Origin: Gluconacetobacter diazotrophicus PA1 5
Lineage (GTDB): Bacteria > Pseudomonadota > Alphaproteobacteria > Acetobacterales > Acetobacteraceae
Length of the DNA: 64,000 nucleotides
Direction of reading: 5' to 3'
Assembly (NCBI RefSeq): GCF_000067045.1
Contig: NC_010125.1
Location: 3,264,001-3,328,000, forward strand
The notes under the pieces are model-generated. The model ran no database searches. It worked only from the letters and a program-made list of their open reading frames with translations, and was not told the DNA's origin. The translations under genes were made by a program, and so were the position numbers. Shown here piece after piece: positions 34,524-43,133 of this stretch. The number at the start of each line of letters is the position of its first letter. The first letter of the stretch is position 1.

Positions 34524-35191
34524 GCCGTTTCCTCCATCCGCCGGCACACATCCTGCGCCCAGTCGGCCAGATCGTGCAGCCGGCCCCGGTCGCCGCCCCG
34601 GTCGGCCGGACCACCCGCCAGCAGGTGCAGCATGCAGCGCGTGCCATCCACCGGCAGGATCGCGGCCAGCACGGGCCCGGCGACGTCACGGTCCAGCACC
34701 GCCACCCGGCATCCGTCCGGCATCCCGATCGCCGTCGCCACGTTCCCCCAGGGGGCGTCGATGCGCAGCGAACGCACGGGCGTCCACTCCACGGCGTCCA
34801 TCGCCGGATCGTCCTGCGGGGCGCTGCTTTCGCCGTCCTCCGGCGCCGTCCAGACCAGGCCGTGACGTTCCACCGCCCGCAACGGCGCGGCACGGATCGT
34901 GGCGGCGGGCGTCAGGTCGGGATGGGCGGGGATATGCACGCAGCGCCCCCCGGCCCCGAAGCGCCAGCCGTGATACAGGCAGGCCAGCGTGCCCTCGCGC
35001 ACGAATCCCAGGCTCAGCCGCATGCCGCGATGCGGGCAGCGATCGTCCCAGACATGCGCCTGCCCCGCCCCGTCCCGCCAGACCGCCAGTTCACGGCCCC
35101 GCAGGATGCAGCCGGCCACGGTGCCGGGCTCCAGATCCGCCGACAGCATCAGCGGATACCATCCGCCGCCCCGATCCCCCGCCATGCGCAT
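34520..35191 (-). CDS. Rieske [2Fe-2S] protein without oxygenase catalytic domain
   Basis: 223 residues. The N-terminal ~110 residues are a ring-hydroxylating-oxygenase-type Rieske domain with CPHRG (Cys52, His54) and CLYHGW (Cys71, His74). The usual mononuclear-iron motif D-x2-H-x4-H does not follow. The C-terminal ~100 residues match no domain that I know. It therefore looks like an electron-transfer subunit. It is coupled to the GST-like gene, and divergent from pncA across a 90-bp gap that must hold both promoters. A catalytic subunit missing its Rieske cluster is encoded 5.5 kb away at the end of the divergent operon. Confidence 0.87.
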   Translation of the reverse strand: MRMAGDRGGGWYPLMLSADLEPGTVAGCILRGRELAVWRDGAGQAHVWDDRCPHRGMRLSLGFVREGTLACLYHGWRFGAGGRCVHIPAHPDLTPAATIRAAPLRAVERHGLVWTAPEDGESSAPQDDPAMDAVEWTPVRSLRIDAPWGNVATAIGMPDGCRVAVLDRDVAGPVLAAILPVDGTRCMLHLLAGGPADRGGDRGRLHDLADWAQDVCRRMEETA

Positions 35192-35281
35192 GCCTCTCCA
35201 TCCCCTTTATCTTCCGATAGCCCGGCGGGCGGGATCGTGCCATCCCTGTCTCGAAACCGCCCCGCGCAAGGAGGCCCGACC

Positions 35282-35872
35282 GTGATCCACGTGACCGCGC
35301 ATGATGCCCTTCTGGTCATCGACCTGCAGAACGATTTCCTGCCCGGCGGCGCGCTGCCGGTGCCCGAGGGGGACGCCGTCATTCCCGTCATCAACCACCT
35401 GACGCGCCTGCCCTTCGGCCAGCAGGCGGCCAGCCAGGACTGGCACCCGCACGGTCATGCATCCTTCGCCACCGCCCAGCCGCCCGGCCCCTGGCGACAG
35501 CATTGCGTCGCCGGCACTCCGGGCGCGGAGCTGGCGGCGTCGCTGGACCAGACGCGGATCGGCCTGGTGATCCGCAAGGGCCGCGCGCAGGACGTCGACA
35601 GCTATTCCGCCTTCCTCGACAACGACCGGACCACCCGTACGGGGCTGGAGGACTGGCTGAGGGGGCTGGGGATCACGCGAATCTTCATCGCCGGCCTGGC
35701 GCTGGATTATTGCGTGGCCTTCACCGCCATCGACGCGAAAGCCCTTGGTTTTGAAACGATCGTGGTCGAAGATGCCTGCCGTGGGATCGATCCCGACCCC
35801 GACGCCACATGGCAGGCCCTGGCGCGGCACGATATCCTGCATGTCCGGTCCGCCGAACTGGCGGGACAGTAA
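35282..35872 (+). CDS. pncA: Nicotinamidase
   Basis: Hydrolyses nicotinamide to nicotinate in NAD salvage. Isochorismatase-like fold with the catalytic Asp in LLVIDLQNDF (Asp14), the metal-site block QDWHPHGHASF, the Lys of IRKGRAQ, and the nucleophile Cys in LALDYCVAFTA. 196 residues is normal for bacterial PncA. GTG start with AGGAGG upstream. First gene of the + strand group leading into the BMP-type transporter after a 99-bp gap, which may be only partly co-transcribed. Confidence 0.92.
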   Translation: MIHVTAHDALLVIDLQNDFLPGGALPVPEGDAVIPVINHLTRLPFGQQAASQDWHPHGHASFATAQPPGPWRQHCVAGTPGAELAASLDQTRIGLVIRKGRAQDVDSYSAFLDNDRTTRTGLEDWLRGLGITRIFIAGLALDYCVAFTAIDAKALGFETIVVEDACRGIDPDPDATWQALARHDILHVRSAELAGQ

Positions 35873-35971
35873 GGGGGGGATCGACCATACCGGGGGAACG
35901 CCCGGCGCCGGGTGGGACCGGCCCGGGCATCGAGTGGGGGAAGACGAAGACATGACCGTTCCAGGTCAGGT

Positions 35972-37114
35972 ATGACCACGCACGGGCCGCGGGGGCGGCA
36001 TCCGGCGACGCGACACCATCTGCGACGACATTTCCTGGGGCTGGCGGCCGGCGCGGCGGGCACAGGGCTGCTGCGGCCGCCGGCCCTGCTGGCGCAATCC
36101 CGCCCGCCCCTTCTGCCGCCCATCGCCGAGGTCGATGCGCTGGTCGCGTTCGGCCATACCGGTCCGGTTACGGACGGGGGCTGGACGGCGGCGCACGACC
36201 AGGGGGTGCAGGCCGTGCGCGCCGCCTTCCCGCGCCTGCGGACCGTGTATGTCGAGAGCATTCCCTATTCCGCCGACGCCACGCGCATCTTCCGCCAGTT
36301 CGTGGCCGAGGGCGCGCAGATGGTCATCGCGACCTCGGACTACGGTGATTTCATCCGTGATGTCTCGGACCGCGCGCCCGGCGTCGCCTTCATGGAATGC
36401 GACGGGCACAACGTCACCGGCAACCTGGGCTGGTATTACCTGACCCACTGGTATGCCAGCTACGTCATCGGCATCGCCGCCGGGCTGATGACCAGGACGA
36501 ACCGGCTGGGCTTCGTGGGGTCGTTTCCCATTCCCTCGGTCTATGCCGGGGCCAACGCCGTGCTGCTGGGCGCGCGCTCGGTCAACCCTGCCGCGACATT
36601 GCAGGCGATTTCGATCAACGCCTGGTTCGACCCGCAGGCCGCCACCCAGGCCGGCACCGCGCTGGTCGAAAATGGCTGCGACTTCCTGTGCGGCATCATG
36701 GACGACCCCGGATATCTGCGCGTGGCGCAGCAGCGCGGCATCAAGGCGGCGATGTGGAACACCGACATGCGCCAGTACGGGCCCGATGCCTATATCAGCT
36801 CGGTGATGCTGGATTTCCGCGCCTATTATGTGGAACAGGTCCGCGCGCGCCTGGCCGGCACCTGGCAGCCGCAGGGGCATTTCCTGACGCTGGGCCAGGG
36901 CGTGGACCGCGACGCCTGGGGGCGGACCGTCCCGCCCGCCGTCGCCGCCCAGGCCGATGCGATGCGCGCGCGGATCATGGCGGGGTACAACCCGTTCCGC
37001 GGCCCGATCCGCGATGCCGCCGGACGGCTGCGCGTGCCGGCCGGCACGGTGATGGACGATGCGCTGATCTATCAGTGGGACTGGTCGGTGGAAGGAGTCA
37101 GCGGCCTTGACTGA
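35972..37114 (+). CDS. BMP-family ABC transporter substrate-binding protein
   Basis: Periplasmic receptor of the basic-membrane-protein (PnrA-like) family, whose characterised members bind purine nucleosides. A twin-arginine signal (RRHFLGLAAGAAGTGLL) is followed by the mature domain from VDALVAFGHTGPVTDGGW. The typical blocks DRAPGVAFMECDGH and TNRLGFVGSFPIPSVYAGANA follow. 380 residues from the ATG at 35972. Use of a Tat signal is unusual for a nucleoside receptor. The stop overlaps the TTG start of the ATPase gene. Confidence 0.88.
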   Translation: MTTHGPRGRHPATRHHLRRHFLGLAAGAAGTGLLRPPALLAQSRPPLLPPIAEVDALVAFGHTGPVTDGGWTAAHDQGVQAVRAAFPRLRTVYVESIPYSADATRIFRQFVAEGAQMVIATSDYGDFIRDVSDRAPGVAFMECDGHNVTGNLGWYYLTHWYASYVIGIAAGLMTRTNRLGFVGSFPIPSVYAGANAVLLGARSVNPAATLQAISINAWFDPQAATQAGTALVENGCDFLCGIMDDPGYLRVAQQRGIKAAMWNTDMRQYGPDAYISSVMLDFRAYYVEQVRARLAGTWQPQGHFLTLGQGVDRDAWGRTVPPAVAAQADAMRARIMAGYNPFRGPIRDAAGRLRVPAGTVMDDALIYQWDWSVEGVSGLD

Positions 37115-38708
37115 CTCCCTGCTTGCCGACGGACCGCCGCCGGTCGCGCCCGGCACACCGCCGATCCTGCAATTGCAGGGCATTTCCAAGTATTTTCCCG
37201 GCGTGATCGCGAACCAGGATGTCAGCCTGGATGTCCGGCCCGGCGAAATCCATGCCCTGCTGGGCGAAAACGGCGCGGGCAAGTCCACGCTGATGAACGT
37301 CGTCACCGGCATCTACCAACCCGATGCGGGCGAAATCGTGCTGGATGGCTACGGTCAGCATTTCGCCTCGCCGCAGGATGCGATCCGGGCGGGAATCGGC
37401 ATGGTTCACCAGCATTTCAAGCTGGTCCCGGCCTTCACGGTCGCGGAAAACATCCATCTGGGCTGGCGGGACACGCCGGCCCGCGCCTCGGCCGCCATCC
37501 TGGAATCGCGCACCCGCGCGCTGTCGGACCGGTTCGGCGTTCCCGTGCGGCCCGACGCGCGGGTGGGCGACCTGTCGGCGGGCGAGCAGCAGCGGGTGGA
37601 AATCCTGCGCGTGCTGGCCCGCCAGGCCCGGCTGCTGATCCTGGACGAACCGACCGCCGTACTGACGCCGGCCGAGGCGCGGGACCTGTTCCGCGCGCTG
37701 CGCGCCTTCCGCGCTCAGGGCAACGCCGTCATCCTGATCAGCCACAAGCTGGACGAGGTCATGGACATCTCGGACCGGATCAGCATCCTGCGCGCCGGGC
37801 GCAGGATCGGCACGTACCCGACAGCGGAGTGCACCCCGGCGGGACTGGCCGCCACCATGGTCGGGCGCGACATCGTACGCCGCGACATGCGGGCCCGCCC
37901 ACCCGGTGCCGCCGCGATCGCCCCTGCCCCGGTGCTGCGCCTGCGCGGCGTCACCTGCCGCGACGCGCGTGGCGTCGAGACCCTGCGCGACGTGACGCTG
38001 GACCTGCATGGCGGCGAGATCCTGGGCATTGCCGGCGTCGCCGGCAACGGCCAGCGCGAACTGACCCAGATGCTGACCGGCATGCTGCCGCCCACGGCGG
38101 GCGAGATCCTGCTGGACGGCGCACCGGTCCGCGCGGCCGACGCCGCCGCCTTCGCCCACGCGGGCATCGGCCATATCCCCGAGGACCGGCTGCGCAGCGG
38201 CCTGGCACCGTCGCTGGGCATCACCGACAACATGGCGCTGCGCGAATATGACCGCCCGCCGATCGGGCGACGCGGGCTGTACGACCCGCGCGCCGCCGAA
38301 GCCCTGGCGCGGGACCTGGCCGGGGCGGCGGAGGTGCGCATTCCCGATTATGCCATGCCGATCCGCAACCTGTCCGGCGGCAACCAGCAGCGCCTGGTGG
38401 CCCGGCGGGAAATCCGCATCGCCCGCCGGGTGCTGGTGGCGGCCTATCCCAGCCGGGGCCTGGATATCGGGGCGATCGCGACCGTGCTGCGCTACCTGAC
38501 CGACCTGCGCGACCAGGGGTGGCCATCGTGCTGGTGTCCGAGGATCTGGGAGGAACTGCTGAACGTGGCCGACCGCATCGGCGTGCTGTTCCACGGCCGC
38601 CTGATGGCGACCATCGACGCCGCGACGGCGGACATGGAAACGCTGGGGCTGCTGATGGGCGGCCGCGCGGGCCGGCCGGATTCCGCACCTCAGGGAGGAA
38701 CCGCCTGA
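37107..38708 (+). CDS. ABC transporter ATPase (two nucleotide-binding domains), nucleoside-type importer
   Basis: 533-residue fused ATPase of the carbohydrate/nucleoside (CUT2/BMP) type. Domain 1 has Walker A GENGAGKST (residues 53-61), signature LSAGEQQRVEI, Walker B LLILDEPTAVL and switch ISHKLDE. Domain 2 has the degenerate Walker A GVAGNGQRE, LSGGNQQRLVARR and AYPSRGLDIGA, as usual in this family. TTG start with AAGGAG upstream. Between 38516 and 38550 the frame is displaced for about ten codons. Adding one G at 38516-38519 and removing one G at 38548-38550 restores QGVAIVLVSEDLEELL. This paired indel is probably a sequence error. Confidence 0.9.
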   Translation: MTDSLLADGPPPVAPGTPPILQLQGISKYFPGVIANQDVSLDVRPGEIHALLGENGAGKSTLMNVVTGIYQPDAGEIVLDGYGQHFASPQDAIRAGIGMVHQHFKLVPAFTVAENIHLGWRDTPARASAAILESRTRALSDRFGVPVRPDARVGDLSAGEQQRVEILRVLARQARLLILDEPTAVLTPAEARDLFRALRAFRAQGNAVILISHKLDEVMDISDRISILRAGRRIGTYPTAECTPAGLAATMVGRDIVRRDMRARPPGAAAIAPAPVLRLRGVTCRDARGVETLRDVTLDLHGGEILGIAGVAGNGQRELTQMLTGMLPPTAGEILLDGAPVRAADAAAFAHAGIGHIPEDRLRSGLAPSLGITDNMALREYDRPPIGRRGLYDPRAAEALARDLAGAAEVRIPDYAMPIRNLSGGNQQRLVARREIRIARRVLVAAYPSRGLDIGAIATVLRYLTDLRDQGWPSCWCPRIWEELLNVADRIGVLFHGRLMATIDAATADMETLGLLMGGRAGRPDSAPQGGTA

Positions 38709-39793
38709 TGGCCGGCAAGCTGCAACGCCTGCCCACCGTGGCGCCCGGGCGCCTGCTGGCCTGGCGCGCGGGCGCGGTCGTCGCCGCGCTGCTGGTCACC
38801 ACCCTGTTCCTGGCCCTGTCGGGGCGCGACCCGCGTCTGCTGGCCGACCTGGTGGTGCGCTCCACCGTGGGGTCGCGCTTCGGGCTGGAGGACTTGGCCC
38901 TGTTCATGACCCCGCTGGTGCTGACCGGCGCCGCCGTCACCGTCACCGGGCGCATCGGCATCTGGAATATCGGGGCCGAGGGCCAGTTCTATGCCGGCGC
39001 CATCGGGGCGGCGGGAATCGGCCTTTTCGTGCCCGGGCCCGCGATCATCATCCTGCCGCTGATGACGGTATGCGGCATCCTGTGCGGCATGGCGTGGATC
39101 CTGGTCCCGACCCTGGCCCGGGCCTATGCCGGCGTGAACGAGATCATCACCACCCTGCTGCTGAATTTCGTTGCCGGATTGCTGACCACCTATCTGGCGG
39201 TCGGGCCGTGGCATGACCGGGTGACCGGCGCGCTGGCCTCCACGGGACGGCTGCCGGTGCAGGTCCCCGAATTGTGGGGCGTCGTGCATTGGGGCTTTCC
39301 GGTGGCGCTGGCCATCGTCCTGGTGCTGGCGGCGGTCATGGCGCGCACACGCTGGGGCTATCAGGTCACGATCAGCGGCGCGAACGAACAGGCCGCGCGT
39401 TATGCCGGCATCCCGGTCCGGGCGCGCATCGTGGCGGTCATGCTGCTCTCGGGCGGGTTGGCCGCCCTGGCGGGGGTGTTCGAGGTCGCGGGCACCGTCC
39501 ATCGGCTTCAGGGGGGACTGGCCAACAATTTCGGCTATTTCGGCATCGTGGTCGCGGTGCTGGCACGGGGATCGTGCCTGAACGTGCTGCCGGCGGCGCT
39601 GCTGATGGCCTTCATCCTGGATTCCGGCATCGTGCTGCAGACGCAGCAACTGACGGCATCGGCGGTGCTGGCCATCACCGGGCTGGTGCTGTTCGCCATC
39701 GCCATCGGCGACGAACTGGCCCATTACCGCCCCGTCTCCAGCCGCCCGGCCGCCGCTCCTGCCGGCCCCACCCGTGCGGAGTCCACGCCATGA
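38708..39793 (+). CDS. ABC transporter permease (BMP/nucleoside-type), first subunit
   Basis: 361-residue inner-membrane permease of the BPD_transp_2 family with about eight to ten helices. The characteristic block FGLEDLALFMTPLVLTGAAV is followed by NIGAEGQFYAGAIG and LARAYAGVNEIITTLLLNF. Start is the ATG in the TGATG overlap with the ATPase stop. Forms the membrane channel with the following permease. Confidence 0.9.
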   Translation: MAGKLQRLPTVAPGRLLAWRAGAVVAALLVTTLFLALSGRDPRLLADLVVRSTVGSRFGLEDLALFMTPLVLTGAAVTVTGRIGIWNIGAEGQFYAGAIGAAGIGLFVPGPAIIILPLMTVCGILCGMAWILVPTLARAYAGVNEIITTLLLNFVAGLLTTYLAVGPWHDRVTGALASTGRLPVQVPELWGVVHWGFPVALAIVLVLAAVMARTRWGYQVTISGANEQAARYAGIPVRARIVAVMLLSGGLAALAGVFEVAGTVHRLQGGLANNFGYFGIVVAVLARGSCLNVLPAALLMAFILDSGIVLQTQQLTASAVLAITGLVLFAIAIGDELAHYRPVSSRPAAAPAGPTRAESTP

Positions 39794-40728
39794 TCGCGCT
39801 GCTGACCGGCATGCTGACCACCGCGGTCCTGGCCGGGGGCGTCCTGGCCCTGGCGGCGCTGGGCGAGGTCCTGGCCGAACGGGTGGGCGTCACCAACCTG
39901 GGGGTCGAGGGGCTGATGTCCCTGGGCGCCGTCGTCGCCATCATCACGGTGGTGGCCACGCCGCATCCCTGGCTGGGCCTGCTGGCCGCCACCCTGGCCG
40001 GGGCGGCGGGGGGCATGGTCTTCGCCTTCGGCGCCGTCATCATCCGCGCCAACCAGGTGCTGTGCGGGCTGGCGGTCACCTTCCTGGGGCTGGGCCTGTC
40101 CGCGACCATCGGGCACGATTACGCCGGCATTCCGTCCCCCGCCACGTTCGGCCGCGCGCCGGTGCCGGGCCTGTCGTCACTGCCGGTGATCGGGCCGGCC
40201 TTCTTCGGGCAGAACCTGCCGGTCTACCTGATCTATCTGGTCCTGCCGGCGCTGGCGCACTGGGTGATGTTCCATACCCGGCACGGGCTGAACATGCGGG
40301 CGGTGGGCGAAAACCCGGCGGCGGCGGACGCGGCGGGCATTCCCGTCACCGCCATGCGCTTCTGGTACGTCACGCTGGGCGCCGCCCTGGCCGGGGCGGC
40401 GGGCGGCTACCTGACCCTGACCTATATTCCCGTCTGGTCCGAGGGCCTGGTCGCGGGCCGGGGCTGGATCGCCCTGGCGCTGGTCATCTTCGCCGGCTAC
40501 CGGCCGTTCAGCGCCACGCTGTCCGGCCTGCTGTTCGGGCTGATCACCGCGCTGTCCTATGTGGGGCAGGCGCGGAACTGGCCGGTCGCGCCGGCCTTCC
40601 TGAACATGCTGCCCTATCTGGGCACGATCGCGTTCATCATCGTCCCGGTCCTGGCCTGGCATCGCATGCGCCGCATCATGGCGGCCCCGGCGGCGCTGGG
40701 CGTCCCCTACCACCGCGACGTGCGATAA
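39790..40728 (+). CDS. ABC transporter permease (BMP/nucleoside-type), second subunit
   Basis: 312-residue permease of the same family as its neighbour, with blocks ERVGVTNLGVEGLMSLGAV and RGWIALALVIFAGYRP. About nine helices. ATGA overlap with the first permease shows strict coupling, and the oxygenase gene starts 11 bp after the stop. The substrate is probably a nucleoside or purine-like base by family, not shown by sequence. Confidence 0.9.
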   Translation: MIALLTGMLTTAVLAGGVLALAALGEVLAERVGVTNLGVEGLMSLGAVVAIITVVATPHPWLGLLAATLAGAAGGMVFAFGAVIIRANQVLCGLAVTFLGLGLSATIGHDYAGIPSPATFGRAPVPGLSSLPVIGPAFFGQNLPVYLIYLVLPALAHWVMFHTRHGLNMRAVGENPAAADAAGIPVTAMRFWYVTLGAALAGAAGGYLTLTYIPVWSEGLVAGRGWIALALVIFAGYRPFSATLSGLLFGLITALSYVGQARNWPVAPAFLNMLPYLGTIAFIIVPVLAWHRMRRIMAAPAALGVPYHRDVR

Positions 40729-40739
40729 CGGAGGACCTG

Positions 40740-41606
40740 ATGACGTCACGCTCGTTCCCTGACGTGGACGCCGACGACCGCGCGGTGCTGGACGCCTGGT
40801 ACGCCATCGGCTTCCTGGACGCACCGCCCCCGCGCACCACCCTGCTGGGCACGGCCCTTGCGATCCATCGCGGGGCCGACGGCGCGATCCAGGTACGGGC
40901 CGAGGGCCGGGACGCGCCCCTGCCGGTCGCCGAACGCCATGGCTGCCTGTGGACCAGCCTGGGCACGCCGCCCGACGCCCCGGTCGCCATCCCCGAGACC
41001 GGGGAACCCGACCGCCGGCTGGTCTGCTGCGGCTCGGTCGATGTCGGGGCCTCGGGCCTGCGCGTGGTCGAGAACTTCCTCGACCTGGCGCATTTTCCCT
41101 TCGTCCACACCAACATCCTGGGGGCCGAACCGCAGACCGAGGTCGCGCGCTACCACACCGAATGGCGCCGCGACGTGGACGAGGTCTGGGCCACCGACTG
41201 CGCGTTCCACCAGCCCCGGGCCGCCCTGTCGGCCCTGACGGGGCTGGAGACGCGCTATATCTACCGCGTCGCCTCGCCCTTCGTGACGCTGCTGTACAAG
41301 ACGTGCCCCAACGATCCGGTGCGCCCCGACGTCATCGCCCTGTTCGTCCAGCCCACGGCGCCCGATCGCTGCCGCGCGCACCCGGTCATGTTCCTGATCG
41401 ACGAGACCTCGCCTCAGGCGGACCTGATCCAGTTCCAGCAGCGGATCTTCCTGCAGGACCGGATCATCCTGGAAAACCAGCGCCCCCGCCTGCTGCCGCT
41501 GGACCCCCGCGCGGAAATCCCGACCCGGGCGGATTCGCTCTCGGTCGCCTATCGCCGATGGCTGAAGGAAAAACGCGTCCGCTACGGCACCACGGATAGT
41601 CTGTAA
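40740..41606 (+). CDS. Rieske-oxygenase catalytic subunit lacking the Rieske cluster (NdmC-like architecture)
   Basis: 288 residues. The mononuclear non-haem iron motif is intact: ENFLDLAHFPFVH gives Asp115, His118 and His123, with the bridging acid one block earlier. The C-terminus has the family motif FLQDRIILENQRP. The N-terminal part keeps the flanks of a Rieske domain (AWYAIGF...LLGTALAIHR and PVAERHGCLWTSLG), but the CxH...CxxH cluster region is cleanly absent between residues ~50 and ~60. It therefore needs electrons from a Rieske protein in trans, and the Rieske-only protein at 34520-35191 is the obvious candidate. GGAGG precedes the ATG. Last gene of the importer operon, so its substrate is probably what the importer brings in. 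Confidence 0.85.
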   Translation: MTSRSFPDVDADDRAVLDAWYAIGFLDAPPPRTTLLGTALAIHRGADGAIQVRAEGRDAPLPVAERHGCLWTSLGTPPDAPVAIPETGEPDRRLVCCGSVDVGASGLRVVENFLDLAHFPFVHTNILGAEPQTEVARYHTEWRRDVDEVWATDCAFHQPRAALSALTGLETRYIYRVASPFVTLLYKTCPNDPVRPDVIALFVQPTAPDRCRAHPVMFLIDETSPQADLIQFQQRIFLQDRIILENQRPRLLPLDPRAEIPTRADSLSVAYRRWLKEKRVRYGTTDSL

Positions 41607-41615
41607 TATCCCGCC

Positions 41616-42719
41616 CTATGTGGGCCCGACCGCCTGCGGCCACAGCGCGGCGGGCGTATCGGTGACCAGGGCATTGGCGCAGACCCGCTTGGCATAGGCC
41701 GATGATCCGACCGTATCGGGCACGCGGCCCAGCAGCTTCATTTCATCCACATATTGCGCCACCTGCACCCGCAGGTCGTTCCCCACGGGGCTGATGCCCA
41801 ATGTCTCGTGCCGCAGCATGGACAGGATGTCGCCGGTCTCCATGCCCGGAATCTGCCCCGTCATCAGGCTGGCCGCCTGGTCGGGATGGGCCTTGATCCA
41901 GTCCGACGCCGCGCGCAGGGCCATGACCAATGCCGCCGCCGCCGCCGGATCGGACTGCAGCAGCGAATCCGACAGGCCCAGCGCCAGGTTGGCACGCTCG
42001 CCGTAATGACCCGTCGTGCTGTTGGCCAGTTCGAAGAACGGCGAATCCGTCCCGTGCAGCAACTGCCACGCCAGCGGGTCGTGCGCGGCCACGGCGTCGA
42101 TCTCGCCCGCCCGGGCGGCATCCATCACCTGTTCGGGTGGCAGGGTGACCCAGCGCACCGATGCCTCGGGGTCGATTCCCTTGCGCCGCATCATGACCGA
42201 GAAGAACAGCCGGTCGGCCATGTCCTGGTCCTCTACCGCGATTCGCAGCCCCGCGATGCCGTCCAGCCGCACGACCTTGAGCTTGCGCCGGACCAGCAAA
42301 CGGAAGGTGCCGGATTGCAGGCCGCTGACCAGACGAGCCTGGACTCCCCCCAGCCGCATCACGTCCAGCCAGGTCAGGATCGGGGATGCCGCGCCCACCG
42401 CCCGGCCGGCAACCATGTCGGCAATGGCGGCCCGCCCGCTGCGCGCACCGCCGACCAGCGCCACGTCCAGATTGTAGGCGGCAAAGAAATGCTGCCGCGC
42501 CACCGCGAAGACCAGCATGTTCGAGGACGGCCAGGACAGCGCCAGCCGGCGGAAACGCCCGTCGGGCAGCACCTTGTGATGAGTGACCGCCTGATGATGC
42601 AGCCGGTGGCGCACCGCCAGCCCGCCCGCCAGCGCGGCCGCGCCCCCCGCGCCCGCCCCTGCGATCAGCACCCGGCGGCGCGACAATCCCCACGCGGATC
42701 GACTGCCCATCTGATCCAT
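41616..42719 (-). CDS. ABC-type nitrate/sulfonate/bicarbonate-like substrate-binding protein (orphan)
   Basis: 367 residues with a twin-arginine signal (SRRRVLIAGAGAGGAAALAGG). The periplasmic domain is of the SsuA/NrtA/NMT1 fold (VAGRAVGAASPILTWLDVMRLGG, then AVEDQDMADRLFF). No cognate permease or ATPase lies beside it. It converges on the oxygenase gene with 9 bp between stops. It could feed another transporter or act as a sensor; the ligand is unknown. ATG at 42719 chosen; an ATG three codons later is equally possible. Confidence 0.83.
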   Translation of the reverse strand: MDQMGSRSAWGLSRRRVLIAGAGAGGAAALAGGLAVRHRLHHQAVTHHKVLPDGRFRRLALSWPSSNMLVFAVARQHFFAAYNLDVALVGGARSGRAAIADMVAGRAVGAASPILTWLDVMRLGGVQARLVSGLQSGTFRLLVRRKLKVVRLDGIAGLRIAVEDQDMADRLFFSVMMRRKGIDPEASVRWVTLPPEQVMDAARAGEIDAVAAHDPLAWQLLHGTDSPFFELANSTTGHYGERANLALGLSDSLLQSDPAAAAALVMALRAASDWIKAHPDQAASLMTGQIPGMETGDILSMLRHETLGISPVGNDLRVQVAQYVDEMKLLGRVPDTVGSSAYAKRVCANALVTDTPAALWPQAVGPT

Positions 42720-42852
42720 GCGTGCGCTTCGACCCCCGTGTTTCCTGATGCCGCCCCATGGTGGGCACCTGCTCTCCTACCCGTCAAAAAAAACATCGGA
42801 TAGGGGGTTTACCTGCAAACCGGAGGTCCGCTATACGGTGCCCCGGCGCTGA

Positions 42853-42928
42853 TCCCGAATAGCTCAGTCGGTAGAGCAAGCGACTGTTAATCGCTGGGTC
42901 GTAGGTTCGAGTCCTACTTCGGGAGCCA
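42853..42928 (+). tRNA. tRNA-Asn (anticodon GTT)
   Basis: Full cloverleaf. Acceptor TCCCGAA pairs with TTCGGGA, the anticodon loop CTGTTAA lies at 42884-42890 with GTT at 42886-42888, the T-loop GTTCGAGTC is present, and the CCA end is encoded. The flanks 42720-42852 and 42929-43133 hold no gene that I can support. Confidence 0.98.
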
Positions 42929-43133
42929 TCTTCCTCACTGCCTGATAGTCATATCAATCAGTTGGAAATGGGCGCGCCAATCCTGACCAATGATCAGACC
43001 GCGCAGACGCGCAGGCTGGGCATGGATGCCTGCGGACAATCGTCAGGCTGCGATCTTCCCCATACATCGATAGGCGGACGTCCAGGCCGACAGCGCGATC
43101 GGCCCGCAACGCGCGGGGGAGACGGCGGCGCAA

